A DNA stretch of 64,000 nucleotides, from assembly GCA_030180135.1 (NCBI GenBank), contig CM058234.1, positions 29,050,766-29,114,765 on the forward strand. Direction: 5' to 3'. Shown one piece after another: positions 34,462 through 47,149 of the stretch. Source of the stretch: Orychophragmus violaceus (lineage: Eukaryota > Streptophyta > Magnoliopsida > Brassicales > Brassicaceae). The number at the start of each line of letters is the position of its first letter. The stretch's first letter is position 1. The notes below the pieces were generated by a model, which was not told the DNA's origin, made no database searches, and saw only the letters and a list, made by a program, of their open reading frames with translations. The position numbers were made by a program, and so were the translations under genes.

Positions 34462-34961
34462 CTATAGGATCGTCTCTGTCTGTTTTTATGTCACGTATAT
34501 AGAGGAAACTAACAAATTCCATGTAGTGCTTGTTGTCCAAAGGGTCGATAAGTTCAATCTCAGTGTCTTCCGTGACTTCAAGTCGGTGGCGAGACTTTGT
34601 TGGACATAAACATGGATCCTCTCGCACTACCCTAACTCCAGATATCTCAATCCACTTGCCTTCATTTTTCTCAAGTCCAGAGAAGTTATTTACTTTGCCT
34701 GGATAAATGACCATTTTGATCTTGGCTCCCTGCACATGAGTGAATGCATAAAGGTCAAAGAGTCAGAACCAATGAAGTCTTGCATGTTGGAAAATCAGTA
34801 AAATAATTTTCACTTACTCTCTGGTCGGCCAAGATGAAACTCCAATGTGGTCCATCCTTAAACACATAGTATGGGTAGACGCGGAAAATCTTAACTCTGA
34901 AGCACCAACCGGTTTCAGATCTGTTAGGTTGTGTTTCTGCTATGTAGTTGTAATGGACCAT
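34462..34961 (-). pseudogene. RPA1/OB-fold-like (DUF223-type) gene fragment
   Basis: Two exon-like pieces with good splice borders on the minus strand: 34818-34961 (start ATG 34961, 48 codons, donor GTAAGTG) and 34462-34729 (acceptor TGTGCAG, donor GTAAAAAC). They join in frame as '...WSFILADQR' + 'GAKIKMVIYPGKVNNF', then 'EGKWIEISGVRVV'. The pattern resembles the OB-fold of plant RPA 70-kDa-like proteins, which bind single-stranded DNA. Such genes are numerous in Brassicaceae and are also carried by Helitrons. No third exon is evident. It could be a host fragment or Helitron cargo. Confidence 0.45.
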
Positions 34962-35121
34962 TGTGCTTTGGTTCTATTTTAGAGAAAATGATAGTGGGAG
35001 AAAGGTTAATCAGGAAGATGATTATTACGACGAAATAACTTCCCCTCAGCAAACAAAGGACTTGAATTAAAGAAGGTTACAAGAAATGAGTGTTTTAATA
35101 ATGTGCCTCGAGCGCTGCTTC

Positions 35122-36490
<1,369 letters not shown>

Positions 36491-36555
36491 TGAAATCATC
36501 AAATACGTCAAACCCTGATTTTCTTTCGTTCTTCCCCTTTTCAGATATCTCCTTC

Positions 36556-36630
36556 CAATCATCTCTCTAATCTCTCCACGAATCATCTCTCTAATCTCTC
36601 CCTGAATCATCTCTCTAATCTTTCCACGAA
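36556..36630 (+). repeat. Three tandem copies of a 24-bp unit
   Basis: The unit 'atcatctctctaatctctcc' plus four further bases (ACGA or CTGA) repeats three times with one or two changes. A second direct repeat pair ('aaatctcttatttgaagctt') lies at about 36675 and 36870. The region resembles a 5' UTR-like sequence upstream of the LINE remnant. Confidence 0.7.
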
Positions 36631-36899
36631 TCCTCTTCTACGCCCACCCATCTCAAATTGGTATCTCTTCTTCAAATCTCTTATTTGAAGCTTTCCATTT
36701 CATAGCTAACTTTGGCAGAAACCCTATTGACTCTCTCAAATTCTTCCTCGAATATCTCAATCACGAAACCCTCCGTGAATCGATGCCTACGGGTACATGT
36801 AGATATATCGTTAGTTTCCTTCTGCTTTGCTTTGCTTTTGAAACGGGACATGCTCTGAATCTCTTCTTCAAATCTCTTATTCGAAGCTTTCCATTTCAG

Positions 36900-37580
36900 A
36901 CCAACAAGATCTCAACTAATGGAGCAGGTTCACATTGAGCTTTCTGCTATATCTCTCCGCGAAGAACCATATAGACCAGTGTGGAAGTCTGACCATAACT
37001 CTCCTTCAATCAACAACAATTTCATCGCAAGTCAGATATTTTTATGATGAGTTAAGGTACATAAGGAATTTTGTGCCTTTGGCTAGGATTATATGGCTAA
37101 AGAAAGGAATTCCTAAACACAAACAACTTTTCTGGTTGTTCATCCGGAGTAGATGCCCTACACGTGACCGTTTGCTCTCATGGGGAATTCAATCAGACCC
37201 AACGTGTCTGCTTTGCAATGCTCACCCGGAATATAGGGACCATTTGTTCTTTCGTTGCAACTTCTCGAGCATAATATGGCATTAGTTTTCTTCTACGCTT
37301 CAACTCCAACTCACTTCTCTTGATAGGAATGATATGGTTGAAGCTCTTATCACTCTTAGTGGTTGCAATCGACTGAAATTCCTAACCATTCTTGCTTGAC
37401 AATCGGTGATCAATGAAGTGTGGAGAGAGAGGAACAATCGTATCCATCAACACATCTTCAAATCACCGGAGACCCTCATCAAATCGATCGAATCACTGAT
37501 AAAATGCAAGATCAATGCTTTAAGAGATCAAAATTCAGAAGAAGCTAGCAAGATCATGATCATATGGTTCTCTCTTCACT
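36900..37580 (+). pseudogene. LINE ORF2 C-terminal remnant (zf-RVT region)
   Basis: The plus frame contains 'IIWLKKGIPKHKQLFWLFIR', 'CPTRDRLLSWGIQSDPTCLL', 'CNAHPEYRDHLFFRCNFS', and after stops 'WRERNNRIHQHIFKSPETLI'. This is the conserved zf-RVT end of plant LINE ORF2, separated from any reverse transcriptase. In-frame stops at about 37282 and 37397 show it is dead. The upstream sequence is not recognisable LINE, so this may be a LINE-derived gene relic. No target-site duplication was found. Confidence 0.7.
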
Positions 37581-37904
37581 AATCCCTTTGTTGACCACTC
37601 GGCTTCTCGATATGTCGATCATCTTGAAGCCCTTCGCTATTTGGGATTCTTGTAGATTATATGGGCCTATGCTATTGGACTGTTCATTACTGGATCTGAA
37701 TTCACACACTTCTAGTGCCAAGGGTTTAAACATGGCCATTTTAATTCTTTCTTTTTGGATTTTCGGTTATATTTTATTACCATCAGGTAGAATATTGAAA
37801 AAAATCATAAAATAGCACAAAAACATATTTTGTCATAAATATAACATCAAGAGTAATAATTGACATTTTAACATTATTTGAATTACAAAGATTTTTATAG
37901 CTTT

Positions 37905-38060
37905 GTATAATTTAGGGTTTAGGGTTCATTATTTAGAATTTAGAGTTTATTTAGGGTTTATGGTTTAGTATTTAGGGTTTATGGTTTATTATGTAGGGTT
38001 GAATGTTTAATATTTAGGATTTAGTATTTAGGATTTAAGGTTTTGGTTAATTTAGTCTTA
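37905..38060 (+). repeat. Degenerate telomere-like TTTAGGG repeats
   Basis: Many 'TTTAGGGTTT', 'TTTAGGATTTA' and 'TTTATGGTTTA' units in a row. They are common interstitial relics in crucifer genomes. Confidence 0.7.
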
Positions 38061-39304
38061 TCCCTTTAATAAATGCAATTTTGATCATGTTTTTCTTTGT
38101 GCTATATTTTTGATAATATATGTTTTGTATTATTTTTGCGATTTGCCCTAGAATATTCTCAGTTAACTTCTATTAGTATTTTCTGTTGTAACTCTTGCTA
38201 TTTTAATTTTCAATGCACCAAAAATTAAGCAAAAAAAAAGAAAAAAATATTATCATAGATATTGTGTATCCTAAAAGACCTGACGTACTATACGTCTGTA
38301 CATAATATATACGGTTAAATATGACTGTATAAACCGTATTTTCTTATAAGTTTATTAAGAATGTCATTTAATACAACCATATCTTAATAAATTTTTAAGT
38401 GACTGGAAAAAATTACAAAGGTAAGTTTTTAAAAATGCAACCAGTAATAGTTCAACTATTTGATTAAAACTAATAATGCAGTTGCAGATCTTCAGCTTTG
38501 AATACTATTAAAATTTGCAATTAACAGCTTATTTATAATTATATTTATCTTTTTATTTAGTTAACATAAAAAACGAAAAAAGGGGAAGCTTATTTAAAGA
38601 TTAAACATGGGTATCTAAAGATTAAGAACCCTTGGAGAGTGAGATTAATTTCTAAATTAGAACCCTTGGTATTTTATTAAAGAACCCTTGATATTTAGTT
38701 AAAAAACCTATTTGCTATGTGTAATCATATGAATGGTTAATTATTTTACAAAACTAAAATTTAATTATTTATTTAAAATAAAATAAAATAAAATATCAAT
38801 ATTAAATTGTTTAAGAATCCAAATGAGGTTTTAACCATTGTGGGTGCTCTGAGGGTAAAGTAAAATTAGTACATCTTAGTTTTGAACAAGGAAGAAAAGT
38901 AAATAGTAAGTTATTTAATTAATAATTATAACCAAAGGGTCTAATGTTCCTTGTATTCTAATCATCCCCTTGGAATTTTCCAAGTATTCTCCTTTTTATT
39001 TTCTTTCTCTAATTATTTCCCTTAAAAGTCCATATTTTTATTTGTTTCACTCGCTCTTCTGCTCATCGATCTTTAAGAAGTTGGGTTTTCTCCATTTATG
39101 GAATCCCATTGATCGAGAAAAGTCTCAGGTTTCGTATATATTCATAATCTCCTCTCTCTCTCTCTCTGTGGGTTTTTGGTTTTATACATTTCTCCTTCTC
39201 AAATTCTCTTTCAATTTTTCTCAGTTGGTTTAGTTTTGATGCAGTAATCGGCAAGTTCATAACTTGTTTCTGATATTTTGGAGATTCATCTCTTTGGTTC
39301 GATC
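38061..39304 (+). other. AT-rich upstream region and 5' UTR of the CID gene
   Basis: No gene up to about 38940. From about 39000 the sequence turns CT-rich, as in plant 5' leaders. A plausible 5' UTR intron runs from 'aaagtctcag|gtttcg' near 39129 to 'gatgcag|taatcgg' near 39245. Confidence 0.45.
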
Positions 39305-41933
39305 ATGGCCGTCGCTGAGAATGCTGGTGTGAAAGTGGAGTCTTCTGGTCAGAATTTAGACAACAACAACAACACTGTTTCTTCAGCAGCCGATACGAAG
39401 CCGTCATGTCCTGATGATCAGAGCCGTAAATCCGATTCCTCTCTTGACTCATCGAATCCTCCGACCAAAGAATCGACTCCAGATTCCGACGATCCCACCA
39501 ATGAGACTGCCAAAAAGAGTCAGACCCCAAATGGTGAGAGAGAAAACAATGGAGGGTGTCTCAAGAGTGAGATCAAATATTTGGCTGATGCGTTTTCTAA
39601 GCTCAATCCGATGGCTAAGGAATTTGTTCCTCCTTCACTGGCTAGAAGTCAATCTGGGGTTTTGAGAAATGGATTAGGGTTTACTAACAATTTTGCAGAT
39701 GGGAATGATCATCTTGCTAGAAGGGTATACATTATTCTCGATGACTTTTTATTTTTATGGATAACAAGTTTGTGTGTGTTTGCTATGTTTGGATGGACAA
39801 TTTTGGTTCTTCATTTGTTTTCTGGTTTCTGAGTATATAATCATTTGCAAGTTTTGATTATGGCCTTTTTATTTATATTGTCTCCTCCTAGATTTGATGA
39901 TACAGTGAGATGTAGAGAATCAGTAATATAAAGTGTTGATCTTTTGTGTGTTTTGCTTATCATGATTTGGTAGCTTGTTTATTGATTAAAAAATCTTGTA
40001 TGTTGACAAATTCAGCAAACATTCGAGCTTTACTGTTGGCTTTCCTGTTCTTTGAGTGTATTGCTTGGTCATTGTCTTAGAAGCAGTTTACTTTGTGTTT
40101 GGTTTGTTAAGTTATAGGTTTTTGCTATTCAGTTACAGTTGGAGAAAATGGTTGCCTTTGCTGTTCAAAATTCCGTTTGGTGTATCAGTTTTGAAGTTTT
40201 CGGGTTTTAAATAGAAAGTATACATCATTTCTGTGGAAACATTCTTTAAATGGTTTGATTCATATTATCTGCTAGAGACGTGAAAGAAAAGTGTGCAAAA
40301 CTGTCCTGTAGATTGGATATCAATTTTGTAAGTTCTTGTGTGGATATAGAGAAGGAGCTTCGGCCAAGGGAAGAGAAGAATGAACAAAAGAACCAGCTTG
40401 GCTCAGAAGGAAGATGTAATCAGGAGAACTGTATATGTCTCCGACATCGATCAACAGGTAAAATTGGGAGACTGTTGGCTTTCAATACCATTTCTCTCCT
40501 AAAGGAAGCCACTGCCTTTCTGAATTTGTCTTGTTTTGTAGGTTACCGAGGAGAATCTCGCAGGTGTATTTGTTAACTGTGGACAGGTACTTAAATGATC
40601 TTTGCTATGTTTAGAATGTTTTGATTATATGCAATAACTCATACCTCATATGATATTATCTTCTTTTGGAAATCGAAAGGTTGTTGATTGTCGTGTATGC
40701 GGTGACCCAAATTCTATCCTTCGTTTCGCTTTCGTTGAATTCACCGATGAAGGTAGTTTTCTCCTCGAACCTTTCTCTACTTTGTTTCTTAACTAATCAA
40801 GATATAATGGTGCAGAGGGAGCTAGGGCTGCTTTGAGCATGGCAGGAACAGTGCTTGGTTTTTACCCTCTTAAGGTGCTTCCTTCCAAAACGGCTATCGC
40901 CCCTGTGAACCCGACTTTCCTTCCGCGGGTAGGTTCAAATAATCATGGTCAAGCTTGGCTTCTATGTAATCAGTTTAATCAAATCTCGAGGATAATGATG
41001 ATTCTTTCTTCCAGTCTGAGGATGAGCGTGAGATGTGCGTGAGGACTGTTTACTGTACCAACATTGACAAGCGGGTAACTTGAGTTCCATTTACCTTTTG
41101 TTTAAACTGTTTTTAAGTATTTGGAGAAACTAAGTTTCATCAATGTGTTTGTTTCTTAAATCTGCAGATTAGTCAAACTGACTTGAAAGGCTTCTTTGAA
41201 ATGCTTTGCGGAGAGGTAAGGATTTGGTTTCGAATGCCATGGGTCGTTTAGGCTTTTATGTGTGTATTTTTGTTTTCTGCTTACATTCAATATTTTTCTA
41301 TATGCATTATAGGTTCATCGTCTGAGGCTTGGAGACTATCACCATCAAACCCGCATTGCTTTTGTTGAGTTTGCGATGGTAATGTGTTTGGAAATTAGCT
41401 TTGGTGATTGAATAGGTTCAGTTGCAGGTTAAGAAACCGGGACTAGCATTCTAACGTGATATGTTTAATTGCATTTCATAAAGCATTTTAGTTTCTTAAA
41501 TATTGTCTCTGAGCTTCTTTGAATCTCAAAGTGTTAGATGCATAAACTTGAAATGTGAAGTTTCAAAACTTTCATTTTAGTTTCCCTCTGATTTGGATCA
41601 CTTCATCTATGGACAATGATTGTTAATGGAAACTCATAGTTTGTTCTAATGTCTCAGGCGGAAAGTGCAATTGCTGCTCTTCACTGCAGTGGCATTGTCT
41701 TGGGCGCACTCCCAATAAGGTAAAACATTTTAGTCCAAGATTTAGCTTTTCATTCTCTTTTTTAATGTCAGTTTTTGCATGGTAGGTTGTACTAAAAGCA
41801 AACTTGATATTGATTGATAGAAACTAAATAAAATTTGGGAATCTTGTATTCATGTTTGTGTGTGTGTGTTTAAAGGGTAAGCCCATCAAAGACACCAGTA
41901 AGGCCGCACTTTCCCCGCCCTGAGTGCAAATGA
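39305..41933 (+). CDS. CID12: CID-type poly(A)-binding-protein-interacting protein with two RRMs
   Basis: Ten exons with GT-AG borders: 39305-39724, 40350-40457, 40542-40586, 40680-40752, 40816-40928, 41015-41074, 41168-41215, 41313-41378, 41658-41719, 41876-41933. They sum to 1053 nt, 350 residues. A PAM2 motif ('SKLNPMAKEFVPPSLA', residues about 98-113) should bind the MLLE domain of poly(A)-binding protein. A basic nuclear-targeting stretch follows ('RRRRSFGQGKRRMNKR', about 139-154). RRM1 has 'RTVYVSDI' and 'LRFAFVEF'; RRM2 has 'RTVYCTNI' and 'TRIAFVEF'. This is the layout of Arabidopsis CID8-CID13. CID11 is also very similar; CID12 (RBP37) is chosen because an IQD gene lies downstream, as in Arabidopsis. 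The gene looks intact. Confidence 0.93.
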
Positions 41934-42679
41934 AATGATCCCAAAAGATATACTATATAGTGAAAGAGAGAAGAAGAAGAGAGGTATTTGAGGCGTTTTG
42001 TGTTTGTAATATGAAATCTTTTGAGTCTTTTATTTTTTTAAGTTTGCTTCTCAGTCGCAGAGCCTGCCTGCCCGGTATCTTTGAACAACTTTAACTCTTT
42101 CTCCTTTCTTTAGAGTCGCCAAAAACAAAGATTGGTTCTTGTCCAAATACCCTTTTGGATATTTTCTTTCTGAATTATTTTAGACATTTGGAGCAATTCA
42201 TTGTTCTTTTGGTTCTTGATTCCACTTACATCTTTCGGTGTCTTGTTTTTATTTTCTTGTTTTCTCATATTGTGCTGCTAAGCCTTTGTTAGATCTTTCG
42301 CTTCATATGTTTTTTTTTTCTTGCTGTTTCGAACTTTCAAGCTACACTTGGATTTTGTACGTATGATAAATTAAAATTACAGTTTTTGCTTAATAAAACT
42401 CCAAACTCTTGAAAGATTTTTATGCCGATAAATATTTTGAGAAACTCTGTTTTTTCTGTGACTTCGAGTTATTTTTTTCTTCCAACTGTAAAAAGAATAA
42501 TTTTAAAGTAAAAAAAGTAAATAACAACTATGGAGAAGAAAAAAGTAAGCACTTTCCTTTTGCCTATGCCTTTATTTTTTTTTTTTTTTTGATCAAACCT
42601 ATGCCTTTATTTTCTTTTGTGTTTACAATTTTGTTTTGAGAATTGATGAAATCATGTATTGCTAATGCACTAACAATTA
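41934..42679 (+). other. 3' UTR and downstream flank of the CID gene
   Basis: The first 300 bases or so after the stop are T-rich, as expected for a plant 3' UTR. The rest is AT-rich without a gene. The poly(A) site cannot be placed. Confidence 0.4.
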
Positions 42680-42692
42680 AAGATAGCTTTTA
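42680..42692. repeat. 13-bp target-site duplication of LINE-3, left copy
   Basis: AAGATAGCTTTTA precedes the T-run of the LINE and recurs at 44315-44327. Confidence 0.9.
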
Positions 42693-44314
42693 CCTTTTTT
42701 TCTTTTTTAACAACAACAACGAAATATAAAACACTATTTTCTATCATCTATATCGGTGGTTTCGGTCCGATATGTGCGCTTAATGACTGTCTGAGACGAG
42801 CACTGCGTGATAGCCTATCCGCCGTCTGGTTATGTGTGCGAGATATATGCTTGAGATCAAACGTTGTGAAAAACATTTTTCTCTTGTCGTACTCTTCAAT
42901 GTACACTGCAAAGGCTGGCCAATTTTCCGACTCAGACACTATCTTCACCACTTCCGAACAATCCGTTGCAAAAGTGATGTCTTTGATTGAAGATCTTCAT
43001 GCTTTCCATAGCCAAGATCAATGCTTCAAACTCCGCGTATAGCGACGAAAGACTCTGTCTGATGTTCATAGCGCTCATTAATACATTTACTTCTCCTTCA
43101 TAGCAACTATATCATTCTTGACCAGTGAATACATCTCCCTTCTTCCATGATCCATCCACAAAACACCATTGGCCTTTCTGTGCCCCGATAATTGTGTTAT
43201 TACCTTGATTTCCCATATGCCTTTGGTTATTATCTGATACACTCGTTTGGGTTACTTCCCATGACAAATATTCCATTTTCGCAACCCTTAAAGTCTCATT
43301 GGGGTCTCGGTCAACCTGATTGTATACCATATCATTTTTACTCTTCCAAATGTATCATAGGATCCAAGGAAACTAGCAATTTGTTTCCTGTGGTGGCAAC
43401 CTCCAAAATAAATAATCCATATTTGTAAAGAGCGCCTCCGTAAGAAAACATATCAGGTTTGTAGGAATTCTAGACAAGGTCCATGTTTGAAGTGCTGGAG
43501 GACATTCAAATAAAACATGGTTTATTGTCTCCTCGGCGCCGCACCTGACACAGTATGAATCACATTAATTCCCCTTATTTCAGATTCGTGGATACCGCAA
43601 GACACCCTGATACTATCTGCCATATAAAATAACTCAATTTTGGTGAACAATTTAACTTCCATGAGTATGATTGTAACCTTTTGATATCTGGACCCAAAAC
43701 TCGATCATGATTACCGGCATCTGGAAATTCTCTCTCCATATGATATTCTGATTTTACCGAGTAGCGTCCCGATTTAGTAAAATGCCAACCAAATCTGTCC
43801 GGCTTAATAAATTTACTAAGTGGCATGCTCTCAATCAGTGTTGCATCTTCTGGTTTAATTACCGCCTCTATCAATGATTTGTTCCATGTTCGACTTTTGT
43901 GGTCAATCAACTGGTCAACCGTATATACATTAATATTTGTGCAAGATTTACGGGTTGCTGGTTTCGGACGATAGGTTGGTATCCACGAATCATTCCATAT
44001 TGAAATGGATGCACCTGAACCCACCCTTTTAATTAGTCTTTTATTAACCAGAGATCTAGTTGAGATTATACTTGTCCAACCATAGGAAGGTGAGTATGAT
44101 CGTATTAGATCAAATGGATCCGTTTTCCTGAAATATCTACCCTTGAAGATTTTTGAGAAGAGAAAATCGGGTTTATCAATCAATCACCAAAATTGCTTAA
44201 CTAGAAAAACTTTATTTGTATCGTTAAAAGCTCGGAATCCGATTCCACCATTATCTTTATTCTGACATAGCTTATTTGAGGCAATCCAATGCATTCCTTT
44301 ATTTTTGAGAAGAG
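42693..44314 (-). mobile_element. LINE-3: 5'-truncated LINE (1.6 kb)
   Basis: Bounded by a 13-bp duplication, with a T-rich run (the A-tail on the minus strand) at about 42694-42708. It holds the end of ORF2 only. 'WTSIISTRSLVNKRLIKRVG' and 'SISIWNDSWIP' (43575-44183) precede a degraded zf-RVT. RNase H fragments follow ('WCFVDGSWKKGDVFTGQ' at 43112-43330, then 'HISRTHNQTADRLSRSAR' near 42800). Truncation at the 5' end is typical of incomplete target-primed reverse transcription. It sits about 0.76 kb downstream of the CID stop codon. Confidence 0.9.
42748..44183 (-). pseudogene. LINE-3 ORF2 fragment (zf-RVT and RNase H)
   Basis: Three separate minus-strand frames (43575-44183, 43112-43330, 42748-42951) give consecutive pieces of one ORF2 C-terminus. 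The RNase H start 'FVDGSW' and the end motif 'HNQTADRLSRSAR' are visible. Frame changes and stops separate them, so no protein is made. Confidence 0.85.
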
Positions 44315-44327
44315 AAGATAGCTTTTA
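44315..44327. repeat. 13-bp target-site duplication of LINE-3, right copy
   Basis: AAGATAGCTTTTA, identical to 42680-42692, marks the truncated 5' end. Confidence 0.9.
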
Positions 44328-44788
44328 TGTTTACAAGCAAATAATAATACAATTTATCCTGCCTTCATTTTTTCTGCCAATCCAAAATATAATTGAATTG
44401 TCATCTTTTACGCATCACCATTCATTTATAGTATCTCTTGCCATTATTGATTGTGTTACTATATATTTCTTCACTATTTTTTTTTGTACCGCAAACAAAA
44501 AAACTCTAACGTGTCACCAACCCAAACTTATATTTTAATATACGATTAAGTTTATTAATAATACATAAAAAGGAAGATTATATTTCTCTGTGGATCACAA
44601 TCACTTTTCCAAACAGTCGAAACTATAACAGTGAATACAACTGAGAAAGATAGTACGAGAATAGAGATAAATTAATTTGTATTTTTGGACCAAAGTGACA
44701 TATATGACATCTTCACAAATATATCGAGGTGGTAGACCAATCAAACAAGTTCAAGAAATGTTTAGGACTACACTTGCTCGTTATGGAA
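44328..44788. other. Intergenic, no gene seen
   Basis: AT-rich sequence with short frames only, between LINE-3 and the CACTA element. Confidence 0.5.
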
Positions 44789-45319
44789 ACTCACTACAAG
44801 AAAACAGGTTTTTTGCGAGTGCGTATATAGTCGTAAATCAGTCGCTATATTACATTTTGCGACCCAGTAGCGACTAATTGCATTAGTCGCGAATCTATGG
44901 TCGCTAATTTTATTAGTCGCTATATTAGTCGCTAAATTGCGACTATATATATTTTGTGAATATTAGTCGCTATATTAGTCGCTAAATTAGCGACTAATAT
45001 AGCGACTCAGTAGCGACTAATATAGCGACTGTATTGTAGTCGCTAAATATGTAGTCGCTAAACATGTAGTCGCTAAAGTAGCGACTAATAATATTAATTA
45101 AAAATTGATATATACTAATTAGATAACAATTAAATATTAATTAATATACTAATTATATGCTAATCCATAAATAAAATATATATTAAATATTAATTAATAT
45201 ACTAATTATATGCTAATCAACAAACAAAATTAACTAAACAAAATTTATATTAAACATATTATTTTTACAATTCATACAACAAAGATGACACTTAAGTGAT
45301 GGCTAATGTTTCGTAGAGG

Positions 45320-45969
45320 TCACATTGTTTCGAGCTTCCACTCTTCTTTCTCAACGTTCACGTAGAACTGCTTGATACCTTGTGTTAGCTCATCACGTTT
45401 CACCAAGATTCTCACTGGTTTGCTCATGAATTTCCTTGTGATCTCAAGAGCTTCTGGTGGCATGGTAGCTGAGAACACTTCAACCTTAATCTTTGGTGGG
45501 AGAAGCTGGAATATATCATAGATCTGCAAATTCACCACAAACAAACAAAAACATTATAACCAAGTCAAAGATTCAAACTTAGAAATATAAGGACAAACCT
45601 GATCCTTGAAACCACGGGAAAGCATTTCGTTTGCTTCATCAAGGACAAACATCTTGATGCAGTCAGAACGAAGAGATTGTCTTCGGAGCATGTCAAAGAT
45701 ACGACCAGGAGTTCCAACAACAACTTGAACACCAGCTTGGAGAATACGCTGATCCTCACGAACACTGGTTCCACCAACACAGGCATGAACCTTGACGCCA
45801 ATGTAATCTCCAAGAGCACGCATGACCTTCTCAATCTGCTCAACCAGCTTGGAGAATACGATGATCCTCACGAACAATGGTTCCACCAAAATAGACTTAA
45901 CACTTCATTTAGCTTCTGTTCAAAGTGACGTGTATCAAACTGTGTACCTTCTGGTCCTGATCCTGCCAT
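45320..45969 (-). pseudogene. Captured and rearranged eIF4A (DEAD-box translation factor) fragment
   Basis: On the minus strand the eIF4A N-terminus 'MAGSGPEGTQFDTRHFEQKL' starts at 45969. After a deletion it continues with 'IEKVMRALGDYIGVKVHACV', then 'VVVGTPGRIFDMLRRQSLRS' and 'MFVLDEANEMLSRGFKDQ' (to 45599). A correctly bordered intron (45524-45598) precedes 'IYDIFQLLPPKIKVEVFSAT' and '...YVNVEKEEWKLET'. Retention of the intron means capture from genomic DNA, not mRNA. The Q and Walker A motifs are lost, motif II DEAD reads DEAN, and the 'VREDQRILQAG' segment is partly duplicated at about 45840-45885. It cannot act as a helicase. Confidence 0.92.
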
Positions 45970-46099
45970 GACTATAACAAACACACAAAACAACAAGAAA
46001 AAACAAATTTGGATATACAAGAAACTAAAATAAGATAACGCTGGAACTCAATTAAAAAGCTAGCGGATAAACTGAGTAAGAGAGATTTGGAGGAATAAC

Positions 46100-46740
46100 C
46101 TCATTCTCATTGTCATCATCACCATATGCTGCAGCTTCTGTGACATTATTGAAAAGCGTACAAGGATGTCAATTATCGCAGAGAAGAACTAAAAACTGGA
46201 CCGGAAGATGTAAACTCCACATCGCGAATCTTCAGACACTTCGCCTTAACAACCGATCTAACACCAAACGCCTGCAGATTCAAGTAAAATTGGTTGTTAT
46301 TGATAAACATACACCGCAATTGATTCAAGATCAATACGAAATCATACCCATACACTGCTCAACCCATACACTGCTCAAAGTTGGTAAATGTATTTATATA
46401 TGCAAAAACTAAATAAATCCAAGTTCTATTCACACACATATTTGGTTTAACCTTTTTGTTTCGAGAGACATCAGACCTTGAGATTGAGAGCTATGTGGTG
46501 GACGTGAGGAGTTGTTAACGAGAGACTGGTCCGGCGCCGGCGTGGAAAGTTTAGATCGAATTCCTCCAGAAACAGCGCCACTTCGACCCCTCCTCGATCT
46601 CCAGGTGCGCCTCTTCCTCTCTTTCCTTTTCGGCTTTGCATCAGAGAGAAATTGTAGACATTCGATTTAGGGTTTGCGATTGATTGAATAACAAATCGAG
46701 AGAGAAAGAGAATCAAAGAGAGATAGTTGATTAGGGATTC
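46100..46740 (-). pseudogene. Second exon-like segment in the CACTA element, origin unknown
   Basis: Minus-strand sequence with a 5' UTR-like start (near 46740), a frame giving 'MQSRKGKRGRGAPGDRGG...' to 46471, a possible intron, then 'AFGVRSVVKAKCLKIRDV' near 46270 and 'EAAAYGDDDNENE' near 46120. It lies upstream of, and in the same direction as, the eIF4A piece. I do not recognise the source. It could be another captured host gene, or an upstream leader of the same locus. Confidence 0.35.
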
Positions 46741-47149
46741 GATATGGGGTTTCTATATGGGAATCTGAGACCGAGAATCAAAGAGAGATGAGGAGATGAA
46801 GAACTAGGTTTCAAATTTTGTACTGGATTTTTCTCTGAATTTTTCGTCTAAGGGTTGGAAAGTATTTTCAAGTGTGAAAAAGGGTTTTGGGCCAAAAGTG
46901 GGAAATTGAGTTTGGACGGGATTCTAAAATTTGGGGCTAAAATTTTTAGAAGGTTAATTAGGTTTTGTTATAAACCCAATAGTTTTGGTGCCAAAACCAA
47001 ATAATTTTGGTGTTACAGGTTTTTGATTTTCTATATGCATAATTTTTCCCAAAAAAAAAACACAAAACCATAAAACTTATATGTATTTGTAATGGTTATA
47101 TGAAAGAGGGTTTTATATATATTTGTAATGGTTATATGAAAGAGGGTTT

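Noticed and set aside
37905..38060. True telomere or chromosome end
   Set aside because: The units are degenerate, short and surrounded by other sequence; interstitial relics are the simpler reading.
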